From the NCBI GenBank assembly GCA_050696075.1, contig JBOGUF010000011.1, positions 1 through 64,000 of the forward strand: a stretch of DNA of 64,000 bases, in the 5' to 3' direction. The stretch comes from JBOGUF01 sp050696075. GTDB taxonomy: Bacteria > Chloroflexota > Chloroflexia > Thermomicrobiales > UBA6265. A program made the position numbers and the translations under genes. Within the stretch, counting starts at the first letter, position 1; every line of letters begins with the position of its first letter. The notes under the pieces are model-generated. The model searched no databases. It was not told the DNA's origin and worked only from the letters and a program-made list of their open reading frames with translations. This document shows positions 1-8,090 of the stretch, piece by piece.

Positions 1-494
1 TGACCATGGCGTTTGTGCGGCAGTACGGGCTCGATGCCCGCATTGCCCGCATCTTCAACACCTACGGGCCGCGGTCCCAGCCGGGGGACGGGCGGGTGGT
101 GCCCAACTTCTGTGTGCAGGCGCTGCGCGGCGCACCACTCACCATCTACGGCGGCGGTTTGCAGACGCGCTCCTTCTGCTACGTTGATGACCTTGTCGCT
201 GGGCTCGTGGCGCTGATGGAGACCGACGGGCTGGCCGGGGAGATCGTCAACCTGGGCAATCCGACCGAGATCACCATCCGCGAGTTCGCGGCGGTCGTCT
301 TGCAGGTGACGGGTTCCGCCTCACCCATTGTTCATGAGCCGCTACCGATCGACGATCCGACGCGGCGGCGCCCCGACATTGCCAAGGCGACCCGGCTGCT
401 CGGCTGGCGGCCGACCGTCGCCCTGGAAGCCGGCCTCGCCGAAACCGTCGCCTACTTCCAGGAGATCTTCGCTGTCGAGGAGGCTGCAGTCTGA
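1..494 (+). CDS. NAD-dependent sugar epimerase/decarboxylase, C-terminal part (5' truncated by window edge)
   Basis: The reading frame is already open at base 3, so only the last 163 residues are present. The remaining stretch matches the substrate-binding half of extended SDR nucleotide-sugar enzymes, and most closely UDP-glucuronate decarboxylase: it has YGPRSQPGDGRVVPNF followed by an ITIYGGG-like segment and TRSFCYVDD. These residues normally line the UDP-sugar pocket; the N-terminal NAD-binding Rossmann motif and the YxxxK pair lie outside the window. The product would make UDP-xylose or a related activated sugar in the cytoplasm for the polysaccharide genes that follow. The stop codon overlaps the next start (TGATG at 492-496), so the genes are translationally coupled. 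UDP-glucose 4-epimerase or a GDP-mannose dehydratase relative is the main alternative. Confidence 0.85.
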   Translation, partial: TMAFVRQYGLDARIARIFNTYGPRSQPGDGRVVPNFCVQALRGAPLTIYGGGLQTRSFCYVDDLVAGLVALMETDGLAGEIVNLGNPTEITIREFAAVVLQVTGSASPIVHEPLPIDDPTRRRPDIAKATRLLGWRPTVALEAGLAETVAYFQEIFAVEEAAV

Positions 495-1351
495 TGAACA
501 AGGGACCTGTCGTGCGGCTTGGCCGCCGCCTCGGCCGCGTGGTCGCGCGACGGATACCGACCGGCACACCGATCCCCATCGTGAGCGGCCCGCTGCGGGG
601 CAGCCGGTGGTTGGCCGGCGCCAACGCCGGCGCGGGTAAGGGACTCTCCATCGTCGTCAATCGGTACGAGCACGCGCAACTGGCGGCGGCATGGACCCTC
701 CTCGAGCCAGGAAGTGTCTGCCTCGACGTGGGCGCAAACACCGGCCTCTATTCGCTGCTCTTTTCCAAGAAGGCCCGACTCGTTTATGCCTTTGAGCCGA
801 TGCCGGAGAACGTGGCCCGGTTCTGCGCCATTATGCGGTGGAACCGCGTCAAGAATGTGATCGTAGTTCCCTGCGCCGTCGGGGCAGAGAGTGCGTTGGT
901 TGGGCTCACGGAGGGGATTACCCACGCCTGCAGCGCCATCGCCGAGCATGGGCGGCAACCGGCGGCCTGCCTGTCGTGCGACGACTTCTGCGAGCGCTTC
1001 TCGGTGACGCCAGGCATGATCAAGATCGACGTCGAAGGCGCGGAGCTCGACGTCTTGCGCGGGGCGCAAACGACCCTGGCCACGAGCAAGCCGACGATCC
1101 TGCTCTCGGTCCACAGCGAGGAGCTGCGACGCCAGTGCCTGAGTTATCTCTTGTCGCTGGGGTACGGTTCCTGCGCCGCCTTGGCCAATCCTGAAGATAC
1201 CTCTGGGTTCGAGCGGGAGTTCGTCGTCACGACTGACCACGATCACCTCGGGCGATCGGGTCTGCGTTGGTCGTCAACCGAAGCGATGGCGGAACCCGCG
1301 CCTACCGTCGCCCATCAAGCCGTTCCCTCGTTCGAATGCGGCACGCAATGA
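494..1351 (+). CDS. FkbM family methyltransferase
   Basis: The 285-residue protein carries the SAM-binding motif CLDVGANTGLYSLLF near residue 80 and the FkbM signature IKIDVEGAELDVLRGA near residue 180. FkbM enzymes are SAM-dependent O-methyltransferases, often found in polysaccharide clusters where they methylate sugar hydroxyls. The start is taken at 494 because it overlaps the upstream stop by one base. The stop at 1349-1351 overlaps the next gene's ATG in an ATGA arrangement. The gene lies between sugar-nucleotide and glycosyltransferase genes, so modification of a surface glycan is the likely role; the acceptor cannot be told from sequence. Confidence 0.85.
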   Translation: MNKGPVVRLGRRLGRVVARRIPTGTPIPIVSGPLRGSRWLAGANAGAGKGLSIVVNRYEHAQLAAAWTLLEPGSVCLDVGANTGLYSLLFSKKARLVYAFEPMPENVARFCAIMRWNRVKNVIVVPCAVGAESALVGLTEGITHACSAIAEHGRQPAACLSCDDFCERFSVTPGMIKIDVEGAELDVLRGAQTTLATSKPTILLSVHSEELRRQCLSYLLSLGYGSCAALANPEDTSGFEREFVVTTDHDHLGRSGLRWSSTEAMAEPAPTVAHQAVPSFECGTQ

Positions 1352-2271
1352 TCGGCCGGCACGGCAAAGATACGATCCTCTCCGCGCTCGCGGTGGCGAC
1401 CTCGCTGCCGATCATCCGCGCGCCCCTCGGCGGGCTGGCGCGACGGGGCATCATCCCGTCGTCCATCTGGTCGCGCCTGCCTGTTCGCGGGACGTTTCGG
1501 CTCTCGCTGCCGGATGGCTCCCGGCTCAGCTATGCCTCGATGCCAGGCGACTTTGTCGGGAGGAGCCTCTACTGGCGTGGCTTGGATGGCTACGAGCCGG
1601 AAACGACGCGCGTCTTCTTCGCGCTGGCCCAGCGATCACGCGTGATCGTCGACGTCGGCGCCAATACGGGGTTCTTTACGCTCCTGGCCTGCGCGGCGAA
1701 TCCGCACGCCCGCGTGATCGCCTTCGAGCCGGTCCCGCGCGTCTTCAATCGGCTCAATGCCCAGATCGCGCTCAACGGCTGGGCGGCGCGGTGCCAAACC
1801 CACCGCGCGGCCGTCTCCAACCGCACCGGCGCCATCACCATGCACGTGCCGGCGGGCGACCTGCCGCATTCGGCGAGCCTGGACCCCCACGGGTTTTACG
1901 GCGTCGCGGGCGACCTGATCGACGTTCCGGTGCGGACCATCGACGAGAGTTGCGCTGGCATCGACGGGATCGACCTCGTCAAGATCGACGTCGAAGGTTT
2001 CGAGGATAGAGTGCTGGCAGGGATGCAGGGGGTCTTGGCCGCGGCGGCGCCCGCGGTGATCTTCGAGATCATTCCCCACGGCCCCGCCGCTGCCGTCGAG
2101 ACCGCGCTCTCCCGGTTCGGCTATCGCTTCTATCACCTGCGCCAGGACGGTCCCCTGCGCGTCGCGACGATCGCGCCCGATCCCGCCGGGCACGAGCGCA
2201 ACTACCTGGCGGTGGCGCGCGACGACACCGACCGGCTCCTCGGGGAGGCGTACGCCGCATGCGCATCCTGA
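1348..2271 (+). CDS. FkbM family methyltransferase (second copy)
   Basis: The 307-residue protein is a second FkbM methyltransferase, with IVDVGANTGFFTLLA near residue 95 and LVKIDVEGFEDRVLAGM near residue 210. Two earlier in-frame starts (1267, 1336) exist. The ATG at 1348 is preferred because it forms a 4-bp ATGA overlap with the preceding stop, the same coupling seen elsewhere in this cluster. It differs clearly from its neighbour outside the motifs, so it is probably not a recent tandem duplicate and may methylate a different position or sugar. The next gene starts inside its last codons. Confidence 0.83.
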   Translation: MIGRHGKDTILSALAVATSLPIIRAPLGGLARRGIIPSSIWSRLPVRGTFRLSLPDGSRLSYASMPGDFVGRSLYWRGLDGYEPETTRVFFALAQRSRVIVDVGANTGFFTLLACAANPHARVIAFEPVPRVFNRLNAQIALNGWAARCQTHRAAVSNRTGAITMHVPAGDLPHSASLDPHGFYGVAGDLIDVPVRTIDESCAGIDGIDLVKIDVEGFEDRVLAGMQGVLAAAAPAVIFEIIPHGPAAAVETALSRFGYRFYHLRQDGPLRVATIAPDPAGHERNYLAVARDDTDRLLGEAYAACAS

Positions 2272-3356
2272 TCGACGCCATGGCCGTCGGTGAAGGCCGG
2301 GGAGGCATTGTCACGTACCTGCGTGGTCTCCTCCGGGGATGGCACGAGGCGGGTTTCGACGACGAGCTCGCCGTCGTCGGCACGGCCAAACTCCCCCCCG
2401 AGATCGACGAGGCACTCGGCGCCCTCGGCACGACCTTTCGCCTCGGCGGCGCGTATCCCGGGTCCCGATTCGTGGCGCAACACGTCGGCATCCCCGCCCT
2501 GGCCCGGCGTTGGCAACCCGACGCCATCCTGGCGACCACGCCGGTCGTGCCCCTGCTCATTTGGCGCCGCCCCGTCGTCGCGATGGTTCACGACCTCCGG
2601 TATCGGCACCGACCCGCCGAGTTTCGCCGGGTGCAGCGGTGGTACCGCACCGTCACGTACTGGTGGGGGATTCGGCGTGCCCAGCGATTGGTGACCAACT
2701 CGTTGATGACCCAGCAGGACATCGTTGCCGCCTACCCCGACGTCGCCGCCAAGATCGAGACGATCTACCTTGGCTGCGATCTGTTTGCGTGCGACGCTGC
2801 TGCCACGGGTTCGCATGCGCTGGCATTCGCGCACTGGACCAACAAGCAGCCGGACGTGTCGATCCGTGCCTGGGCACTCCTCAACTCGACGATCGACGGC
2901 TTCAGCAACATCCTTCATATCGTCGGGGTGTCTCCCCACGACCGGCCACGGCTCGATGGTGTGATCGACCAATGCGGTGTCAGGCATCTGGTCCAGCTCC
3001 ATGACTTTTTGGACGATGCAACCTACCAACGGCTCCTCTCCTCGGCGCGCCTGCTGCTGATGCCATCCACGTTCGAGGGGTTTGGCCTGCCGATCGTCGA
3101 AGCGATGCGGCTCGGCGTCGCCGTCGTCGCGTCGGACAACGCGGGGATGCAGGAGGCTGGTGGGGCCTTTGCCTTGTACGCGCCGGCTGATTCGCCAGAG
3201 GCGTTCGCCAAGCAGTGCGCGCGCCTCCTGCGTGATGACGCATTGCGCCAATCGTTGGTCGCGGGCGGTCGTCGCCATGCGGAGCAATTCACCTGGCGGA
3301 GGACCGCCGAGCAAACACGGGAAACTTTAGGCCGTGTTGGCACACCGTCATGCTGA
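2259..3356 (+). CDS. GT4-type glycosyltransferase family 1
   Basis: The 365-residue protein has GT-B fold features: an N-terminal IDAMAVGEGRGGIVTYLRGL segment and a C-terminal LLLMPSTFEGFGLPIVEAM, the EX7E-type donor-binding motif of GT4 retaining glycosyltransferases. It would transfer a sugar from a nucleotide donor to a lipid-linked or growing glycan at the cytoplasmic membrane. Its start overlaps the previous gene by 13 bp. The last residues (GTPSC) and the TGA stop are encoded inside the left end of a dispersed inverted repeat (3328-3493), so the natural C-terminus may have been changed by insertion of that repeat. Confidence 0.85.
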   Translation: MRILIDAMAVGEGRGGIVTYLRGLLRGWHEAGFDDELAVVGTAKLPPEIDEALGALGTTFRLGGAYPGSRFVAQHVGIPALARRWQPDAILATTPVVPLLIWRRPVVAMVHDLRYRHRPAEFRRVQRWYRTVTYWWGIRRAQRLVTNSLMTQQDIVAAYPDVAAKIETIYLGCDLFACDAAATGSHALAFAHWTNKQPDVSIRAWALLNSTIDGFSNILHIVGVSPHDRPRLDGVIDQCGVRHLVQLHDFLDDATYQRLLSSARLLLMPSTFEGFGLPIVEAMRLGVAVVASDNAGMQEAGGAFALYAPADSPEAFAKQCARLLRDDALRQSLVAGGRRHAEQFTWRRTAEQTRETLGRVGTPSC

Positions 3357-3493
3357 GCGCATGCGAAGCACGCCCTGAGGCACCGAAGGGCATCCCCGCG
3401 CGAAGCGCAGCGCAGCGGCCGTGGCCGACGGATCGGCTTCGCCGGGGGATGCTTCGTTACCTCAGCATGACGGGGCTTGGCAAACAGGCCCTA
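3328..3493 (+). repeat. MITE-like inverted repeat at the glycosyltransferase 3' end
   Basis: The outer ends are imperfect terminal inverted repeats of about 30 bp (left 3328-3357, right 3461-3493) that share the exact core CGTCATGCTGAG. The left end contains the TGA stop of the glycosyltransferase. A related element lies at 27944-28086, with the same CGTGTT...CACACCGTCAT opening and a CATGACGGGG...CAGGCCCTA ending. Shorter relatives lie at 10541-10640 and 53335-53414. No coding capacity is seen. Confidence 0.7.
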
Positions 3494-3530
3494 ATGAGCG
3501 CGATGGCGCCACGGAAGGCGGAGGGGGTTG

Positions 3531-4202
3531 ATGCTGCTTAAGCGAATCGTCGCCGGCGGGCCGCAACGAAAGACCCGATTCCACGATGAAGAGGGGAACC
3601 TCATCGAGCTGGCCGGACTGGCCTATGCGCCGCTGGCCTGGGTCCAGGGTCTGGGCCGGGTCGCGTTCCACCGCCGCCCGAATACGCCATGGCTCTCCCA
3701 CCGCGCGATCAACGAGCTCGATCGCTTGATCCAACAGGATTGGTACGTGATCGAGTTCGGGTCGGGCATGTCGACGCCATGGCTCGCGGAGCGCTGCGGA
3801 TTTCTGTATAGCGTCGAGAGTGACCCGGTCTGGTCCGAAACGGTCCGCGCCATGATCAACGAGCGCCAACTCACGAACGTGCGGTACGAGCAGCGCCCGT
3901 TGGAGACCTACGCCGATTTGACGGCGTTCGACGACGACTATTTCAACCTGGCGCTCGTCGACGGCGAGATTCGATCGTCCTGTCTGCTCAGCGTGTTCGA
4001 CAAGCTCAAGCCGAACGGCTTCATCTATCTCGACAATAGCGACTGGTTTCATGCCAAGGATCTGGAACGTGGGATCAATCCCAGGCCGAAGGAGGTCTTG
4101 TTGCAGGCGGTAGAGGAGCGGGGCGGGACGGTCCACTACTTCGTCGATTTCGTGGCCAGCAATTTCATCGTCGGTCAGGGCATGCTCGCCCAGCTACCGT
4201 AG
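3531..4202 (+). CDS. Class I SAM-dependent methyltransferase-like protein
   Basis: This is a 223-residue protein with a SAM-binding motif I (VIEFGSGMSTPWLAERCG near residue 78) followed by an acidic loop SVESDP and the post-motif ALVDGEIR, as in Rossmann-fold methyltransferases of polysaccharide clusters. A TTG at 3528 is possible, but the ATG at 3531 is better placed behind the GGAGGGGG ribosome site at 3520-3527. It is separated from the upstream glycosyltransferase by a repeat element and so may have its own promoter. The substrate is unknown. Confidence 0.7.
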   Translation: MLLKRIVAGGPQRKTRFHDEEGNLIELAGLAYAPLAWVQGLGRVAFHRRPNTPWLSHRAINELDRLIQQDWYVIEFGSGMSTPWLAERCGFLYSVESDPVWSETVRAMINERQLTNVRYEQRPLETYADLTAFDDDYFNLALVDGEIRSSCLLSVFDKLKPNGFIYLDNSDWFHAKDLERGINPRPKEVLLQAVEERGGTVHYFVDFVASNFIVGQGMLAQLP

Positions 4203-4213
4203 GAAGCCTGCTG

Positions 4214-5239
4214 ATGCGACACCTTGGTTCAGCCAACACGTCGACCCCGCGCGCAATCGAGGATGGGGAGTTGCGCACGCTCCTCGCCTGCCCGGCGTGC
4301 CACGGCGGACTCGTCTTCGCGCCGGATCACATCCGCTGTCGCGACTGCGACACCCGCTACGCGATCGTCGAAGGCATCCCGCTGATGCTGGCGGACGCGC
4401 CCTTGGCCGACGCCACGACGTCAGAGGCGGACTCGCCAACGCGCGGTTTGGACGCGCACAAGCAACGGCAGATCGAGTTCTTCAACGAGGAAGATGCCGA
4501 GTTCGAGATCACTCGGCCCCATGGCACGGCGCGGCTTTACCAGTGGTTCCTCGGCGAGAAGTTCCGCCGCGGCGTGCGGGCACTTCCGGCGGAGCTCGCC
4601 GGTCGGACCGCGCTCACCGTCTGCGGCGGCTCCGGGATGGACGCCGAGTATCTGGCGCGCGCCGGCGCGGCGGTTATCGCCTCTGATCTCTCCCTCGGCG
4701 CTGCCCGGCGGACCCGTGAGCGCGCCCGCCGCTATGGTCTGCCGATCACGGTCATCGTCGCCGACGTCGAGCGCCTGCCCTTTGCCGACGGCGCCGTCGA
4801 CCTCGTCTATGTCCACGACGGGCTGCACCACCTGGAACAGCCCACCCTTGGTCTGGCCGAGATGGCCCGCGTCGCCGGCCGCGCCGTCTCCATCACCGAA
4901 CCGGCCCGCGCCGCGGCGACCGCGGTGGCTGTCCGCCTCGGTCTCGCCCAGCAGGTAGAGGAGGCCGGCAACCGCGTCGAGCGGCTCGAACCGGCCGCGA
5001 TCGCGACCCTGCTGCGGGCGCGCGGTTTCGAGGTCGTCCATGCCGAGCGCTACGCCATGCTCTACCGCCACCGGCCGGGACCCATCTTCGCCGCCCTCAG
5101 CGCCCCCGGCCTCTTCGCGCTGACCCGATTGGGGTGGCGCGCGGCCAACCGGCTCCTTGGCCGCATCGGCAACAAGCTCACGGTGCAGGCAATCCGCCTG
5201 CCGGCCACCGACGCGACCGATCGACAGGACGGGAGGTGA
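4214..5239 (+). CDS. Trm112-like zinc-ribbon plus class I methyltransferase
   Basis: The 341-residue protein has an N-terminal Trm112p-like segment (residues 19-60) with two CxxC pairs, LACPACHGG and CRDCDTRY, then a methyltransferase type 11 domain. Motif I reads LTVCGGSGMDAEYLARAG and the later motif VDLVYVHDGLHHLEQP. Fusion of a zinc-binding Trm112-like head to a methyltransferase is common in antibiotic and glycan clusters. It starts 11 bp after the previous stop and is followed after 3 bp by another methyltransferase, so the three are likely co-transcribed. Its target is probably a glycan or lipid carrier, which is inference from context. Confidence 0.8.
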   Translation: MRHLGSANTSTPRAIEDGELRTLLACPACHGGLVFAPDHIRCRDCDTRYAIVEGIPLMLADAPLADATTSEADSPTRGLDAHKQRQIEFFNEEDAEFEITRPHGTARLYQWFLGEKFRRGVRALPAELAGRTALTVCGGSGMDAEYLARAGAAVIASDLSLGAARRTRERARRYGLPITVIVADVERLPFADGAVDLVYVHDGLHHLEQPTLGLAEMARVAGRAVSITEPARAAATAVAVRLGLAQQVEEAGNRVERLEPAAIATLLRARGFEVVHAERYAMLYRHRPGPIFAALSAPGLFALTRLGWRAANRLLGRIGNKLTVQAIRLPATDATDRQDGR

Positions 5240-5242
5240 TTC

Positions 5243-6043
5243 GTGCAACGGGTCCAGGAGCTGGCGCACCACGCCGACTTTGACTATCGCGCCGGATCGC
5301 CGCACCTGAAACACGGGCAGGTCTTTGATCTCCTCGTCGGGCGGCTGCGCGATGTGCTCGCGGAGACGAAGGCGCGCGGGCTGCCGCCGACGCTCCTCGA
5401 GATCGGCGCCGGCGACGGCGCCTTCGTCGAGCCGGTCCTCGCCGCCGGCTATCGCGTCACCGCCACCGAGATGGCCCGCCCCGCGATCGCCAGGCTGGAG
5501 CAACGCTTCGGCGGCAACCCCGGCTTCACCGCCCGCTTCGTCGAAGACGACACCGCGTACCCCATCGTCGAGGGGCGGTTCTCGGTCATCCTCTGCGCCT
5601 CCGTGCTGCATCACATCCCCGATTACCTGGGCACGATCGAGCAGATCATCTCCCACCACCTCGAACCCGGCGGCGCCTTTATCAGCTTCCAAGATCCGCT
5701 TTGGCGCCCCAGCCTGCGCCGGAGCACCCGCCTCTTCAGCGAGGCCGCCTTTCTCTCCTGGCGACTCGGTCAGGGCAACTACCGGCGAGGGTTTCAGACG
5801 CGGCTGCGCCGCCTGCGCGGCGTCTACGACGATACCAACGTCTCCGACACGGCCGAGTACCACGCCGTCCGCCAGGGCGTCGACCACCAGCGGCTCGTCG
5901 CTGCCCTCGCGGACCGGTTCGACGAGGTCACGCTCGCGCCCTACTGGTCGACCCAGTCCGGTCTCTGGCAGCGGGTGGGCGAGCGGATCGGGACGAAGAA
6001 CACCTTCGCGGTCGTCGCGCGTGGATACGGCCGGCATCCCTGA
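5243..6043 (+). CDS. Class I SAM-dependent methyltransferase
   Basis: This 266-residue protein has motif I LLEIGAGDGAFVEPVLAAG near residue 50 and FSVILCASVLHHIPDY near residue 115, typical of methyltransferase type 11/12 domains. The GTG start at 5243 is chosen because it follows a strong GGGAGGTGA ribosome site, which overlaps the previous stop codon. It is the third consecutive methyltransferase of the cluster. The C-terminal part (RGFQTRLRRLRGVYDD and onward) is not recognised as a separate domain. Confidence 0.8.
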   Translation: MQRVQELAHHADFDYRAGSPHLKHGQVFDLLVGRLRDVLAETKARGLPPTLLEIGAGDGAFVEPVLAAGYRVTATEMARPAIARLEQRFGGNPGFTARFVEDDTAYPIVEGRFSVILCASVLHHIPDYLGTIEQIISHHLEPGGAFISFQDPLWRPSLRRSTRLFSEAAFLSWRLGQGNYRRGFQTRLRRLRGVYDDTNVSDTAEYHAVRQGVDHQRLVAALADRFDEVTLAPYWSTQSGLWQRVGERIGTKNTFAVVARGYGRHP

Positions 6044-6147
6044 TCTGCCGAGCAGAGCGAAAGAACGACAGTTCTATCAGGAAAAGCAATAGGTCGTAGA
6101 ACTCTTCCCAGGGCACAGGCGAAGCAGTAGGCTGGCGACAGATCGCC

Positions 6148-6165
6148 CTAGGACGATGGTCCTAG
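6148..6165. promoter_or_regulatory. Perfect inverted repeat upstream of a glycosyltransferase
   Basis: CTAGGAC-GATG-GTCCTAG has 7-bp arms and a 4-bp loop, in a 180-bp gap between two genes. It could be an operator or a small hairpin; no run of T follows, so it is not a classical terminator. Confidence 0.4.
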
Positions 6166-6225
6166 TGTATGCCTGGCGTCCCGAATGCACACCGGGACGA
6201 ACGTTTGCGTGCGGTTGGGAATGGG

Positions 6226-7284
6226 ATGGTCGACCGAACAGACGACGCCTGGGCGCCGATTGCCCTGTTCCTCTACAAGCGGGCCGACCACGCCCGGCAG
6301 ACCATCACGAGCCTGCAAGCCTGCCCCGGTTTTGCCGAGAGCCCGCACTACGTCTACGCGGACGGCCCGCGCCACGAGCAGGACGTTGACGACGTGCGCG
6401 CCACCCGCGCGGTCGCCCGTGAGCTCCTCGGCGAGCGCGCCGTCTTCATCGAGCGGGAGCACAATCTCGGCCTCTCCGCCTCGATCATCGCCGGCGTCAC
6501 CGAGCTGTGCGACCGATACGGCAAGGTCATCGTCGTCGAGGACGATCTGGCCGTGGCCCCGTCCTTTTTGCAGTTTCTCAACGATGGCCTCCACCGGTAC
6601 GCGGACGACGCGAGGGTCATGCAGCTCAATGCGTTCACCTTCGACGCACCCGCGCTAGCGCGGCAACGGGAGGCGGTCTTCCTGCCTCTTACCGCCTCCT
6701 GGGGATGGGCAACCTGGAAGCGCGCCTGGGACCTCTTCGACCGCGACGCGAATGGATGGCAAGACCTGATGGGCGACAAACGTCTCCGCCGGCAATTTGA
6801 CCTGGATAACCGCGCGGACAAGAGCAAGATGCTGGCGCTCCAGATGCAGGCCGAGCAAGGCGGCTGGGACGTCGTCTGGTACTACACGCTCTTCAAGCGG
6901 CGCGGCCTGGCGCTCTTTCCCCCACGCAGCCTGGTGTTCAACATCGGGCTGGATGGGAGTGGGGCGCACAGCCGGCTGGCGCTCCCGGCCCGTCAGGCGC
7001 CGCTCGCGGTGGGCGAACCCTTCACCTTCCCATCGCGCATCGAGGAGAGCCCGGCTAAGGAGCAGGTCTTCGATGCGATCGCCGCTTTCCAGCCGCGTGG
7101 CACGAGGGGGAAGGCGCTTGCGCTGTTGAAACTCCTCCTACGGCGGTGGGGAGGCATTTCGCGGCGAGCGGAGTCCGAGTTCACGCCGGTGACAGTCGGA
7201 ACCGCTGCCGGCGGCCAACAGCCGCGGACAACAACCGCTGTCGCGACGAGTGGTGGGGAAGGTGCGGGAGGAAGGGGCGGATGA
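6226..7284 (+). CDS. Glycosyltransferase (GT-A fold, sugar transferase type)
   Basis: The protein opens with WAPIALFLYKRADHARQTI, a GT-A fold nucleotide-sugar binding start, then has VIVVEDDLAVAPSFLQFL with the EDD metal-binding (DxD-like) motif near residue 105. TASWGWATWKRAWDLFD follows, typical of a bacterial glycosyltransferase family found beside FkbM genes. An in-frame start at 6169 exists, but the ATG at 6226 gives a normal N-terminus (352 residues). The last ~50 residues are low complexity. The stop overlaps the next ATG (ATGA at 7281). Confidence 0.78.
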   Translation: MVDRTDDAWAPIALFLYKRADHARQTITSLQACPGFAESPHYVYADGPRHEQDVDDVRATRAVARELLGERAVFIEREHNLGLSASIIAGVTELCDRYGKVIVVEDDLAVAPSFLQFLNDGLHRYADDARVMQLNAFTFDAPALARQREAVFLPLTASWGWATWKRAWDLFDRDANGWQDLMGDKRLRRQFDLDNRADKSKMLALQMQAEQGGWDVVWYYTLFKRRGLALFPPRSLVFNIGLDGSGAHSRLALPARQAPLAVGEPFTFPSRIEESPAKEQVFDAIAAFQPRGTRGKALALLKLLLRRWGGISRRAESEFTPVTVGTAAGGQQPRTTTAVATSGGEGAGGRGG

Positions 7285-7964
7285 CCAAACGCGACTTGAT
7301 CGACGCCTACGTTGCCGGCCGCCTGGAGCGGCGGCGCTTCGTGCGCGGGTTGACCGCGCTCGGCGTTTCGGCCGGGGCCGCCTTCGCCTACGCGCGACAG
7401 CTCGACCCGACGGCCGCGGCCGGGCTGGGCACGAACGCCGCCGGGTTCGTCGTGCGGGCGCAGGTCGACGATGGGGAGTACGCCACCGCCTGCCAACTCG
7501 CCAGCGACCTCGACGGGGTGCTGGCGGCGCTCGCCGCCCTCGCCTTGGTCGAAGCGGTCCTCGCCCGCGGTCTCGCCGACTTCGCACTCGCGTTGGACGA
7601 GCTGCCGCCGCTCGAGGACCTCGGTCTCAACACCGCCGACGTCCTACGCACCACCCGCGCCCAGGTTGGCGAGCAGATCGCGGCGCTCGAAACGTTGGTT
7701 GCCGACCTGGGGGGAACGGCGACGACCGGGACGGTGACCGTGCAGAACTTTGCCTCGGTCGATAGCTTCCTGACCGCGCTGGCCGGGGTGCTCACCGCGG
7801 CCGCCGCGCGCTTCGCCGGCATCGCCCCGGCGATCCAGAATCCGGAGATCCGCCAGACACTGACCAGCGTCGCCATCGTCGTCGGCCGCCACGTCGGGTT
7901 CGCCAACGTCCTGACCGGCGATACGCCCGCCGCGACCGCCTTCGAACAGCCGACCTGCCCCTAG
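7281..7964 (+). CDS. Tat-signal secreted protein, possibly ferritin-like
   Basis: The 227-residue protein begins with a twin-arginine type leader (ERRRFVRGLTALGVSAGAAFAYA, split here by its RR pair at residues 17-19). It is followed by helix-rich sequence with YATACQLASDLDGV and a late VVGRHVGFANVL segment. The pattern resembles ferritin-like helical bundle proteins of Chloroflexota and Actinobacteria, but most expected iron ligands are not evident, so a structural or binding role is possible. Longer in-frame starts from 7146 run over the previous gene and are rejected in favour of the ATG at 7281, which makes an ATGA overlap. Confidence 0.6.
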   Translation: MTKRDLIDAYVAGRLERRRFVRGLTALGVSAGAAFAYARQLDPTAAAGLGTNAAGFVVRAQVDDGEYATACQLASDLDGVLAALAALALVEAVLARGLADFALALDELPPLEDLGLNTADVLRTTRAQVGEQIAALETLVADLGGTATTGTVTVQNFASVDSFLTALAGVLTAAAARFAGIAPAIQNPEIRQTLTSVAIVVGRHVGFANVLTGDTPAATAFEQPTCP

Positions 7965-8090
7965 CCGTCACCCAACCCGCCGGATCGGTTACAATCGGCC
8001 AGATACCATTTGCTGAAGGAAGGGTCCGCTTCCTGCACGCTCTGGAACCGCCGATCCCGCGGGACTGGGACAAGAGACGGGGGCCGCCGG

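Noticed and set aside
3328..3493. Inverted repeat as a full insertion sequence.
   Set aside because: It has no transposase coding capacity and no clear target duplication; it is at most a MITE-like element.
4421..6037. 538-codon open frame on the minus strand opposite two methyltransferases.
   Set aside because: It is a GC-rich antisense shadow: the plus-strand genes have clear motifs and ribosome sites, and the minus-strand protein is low complexity.
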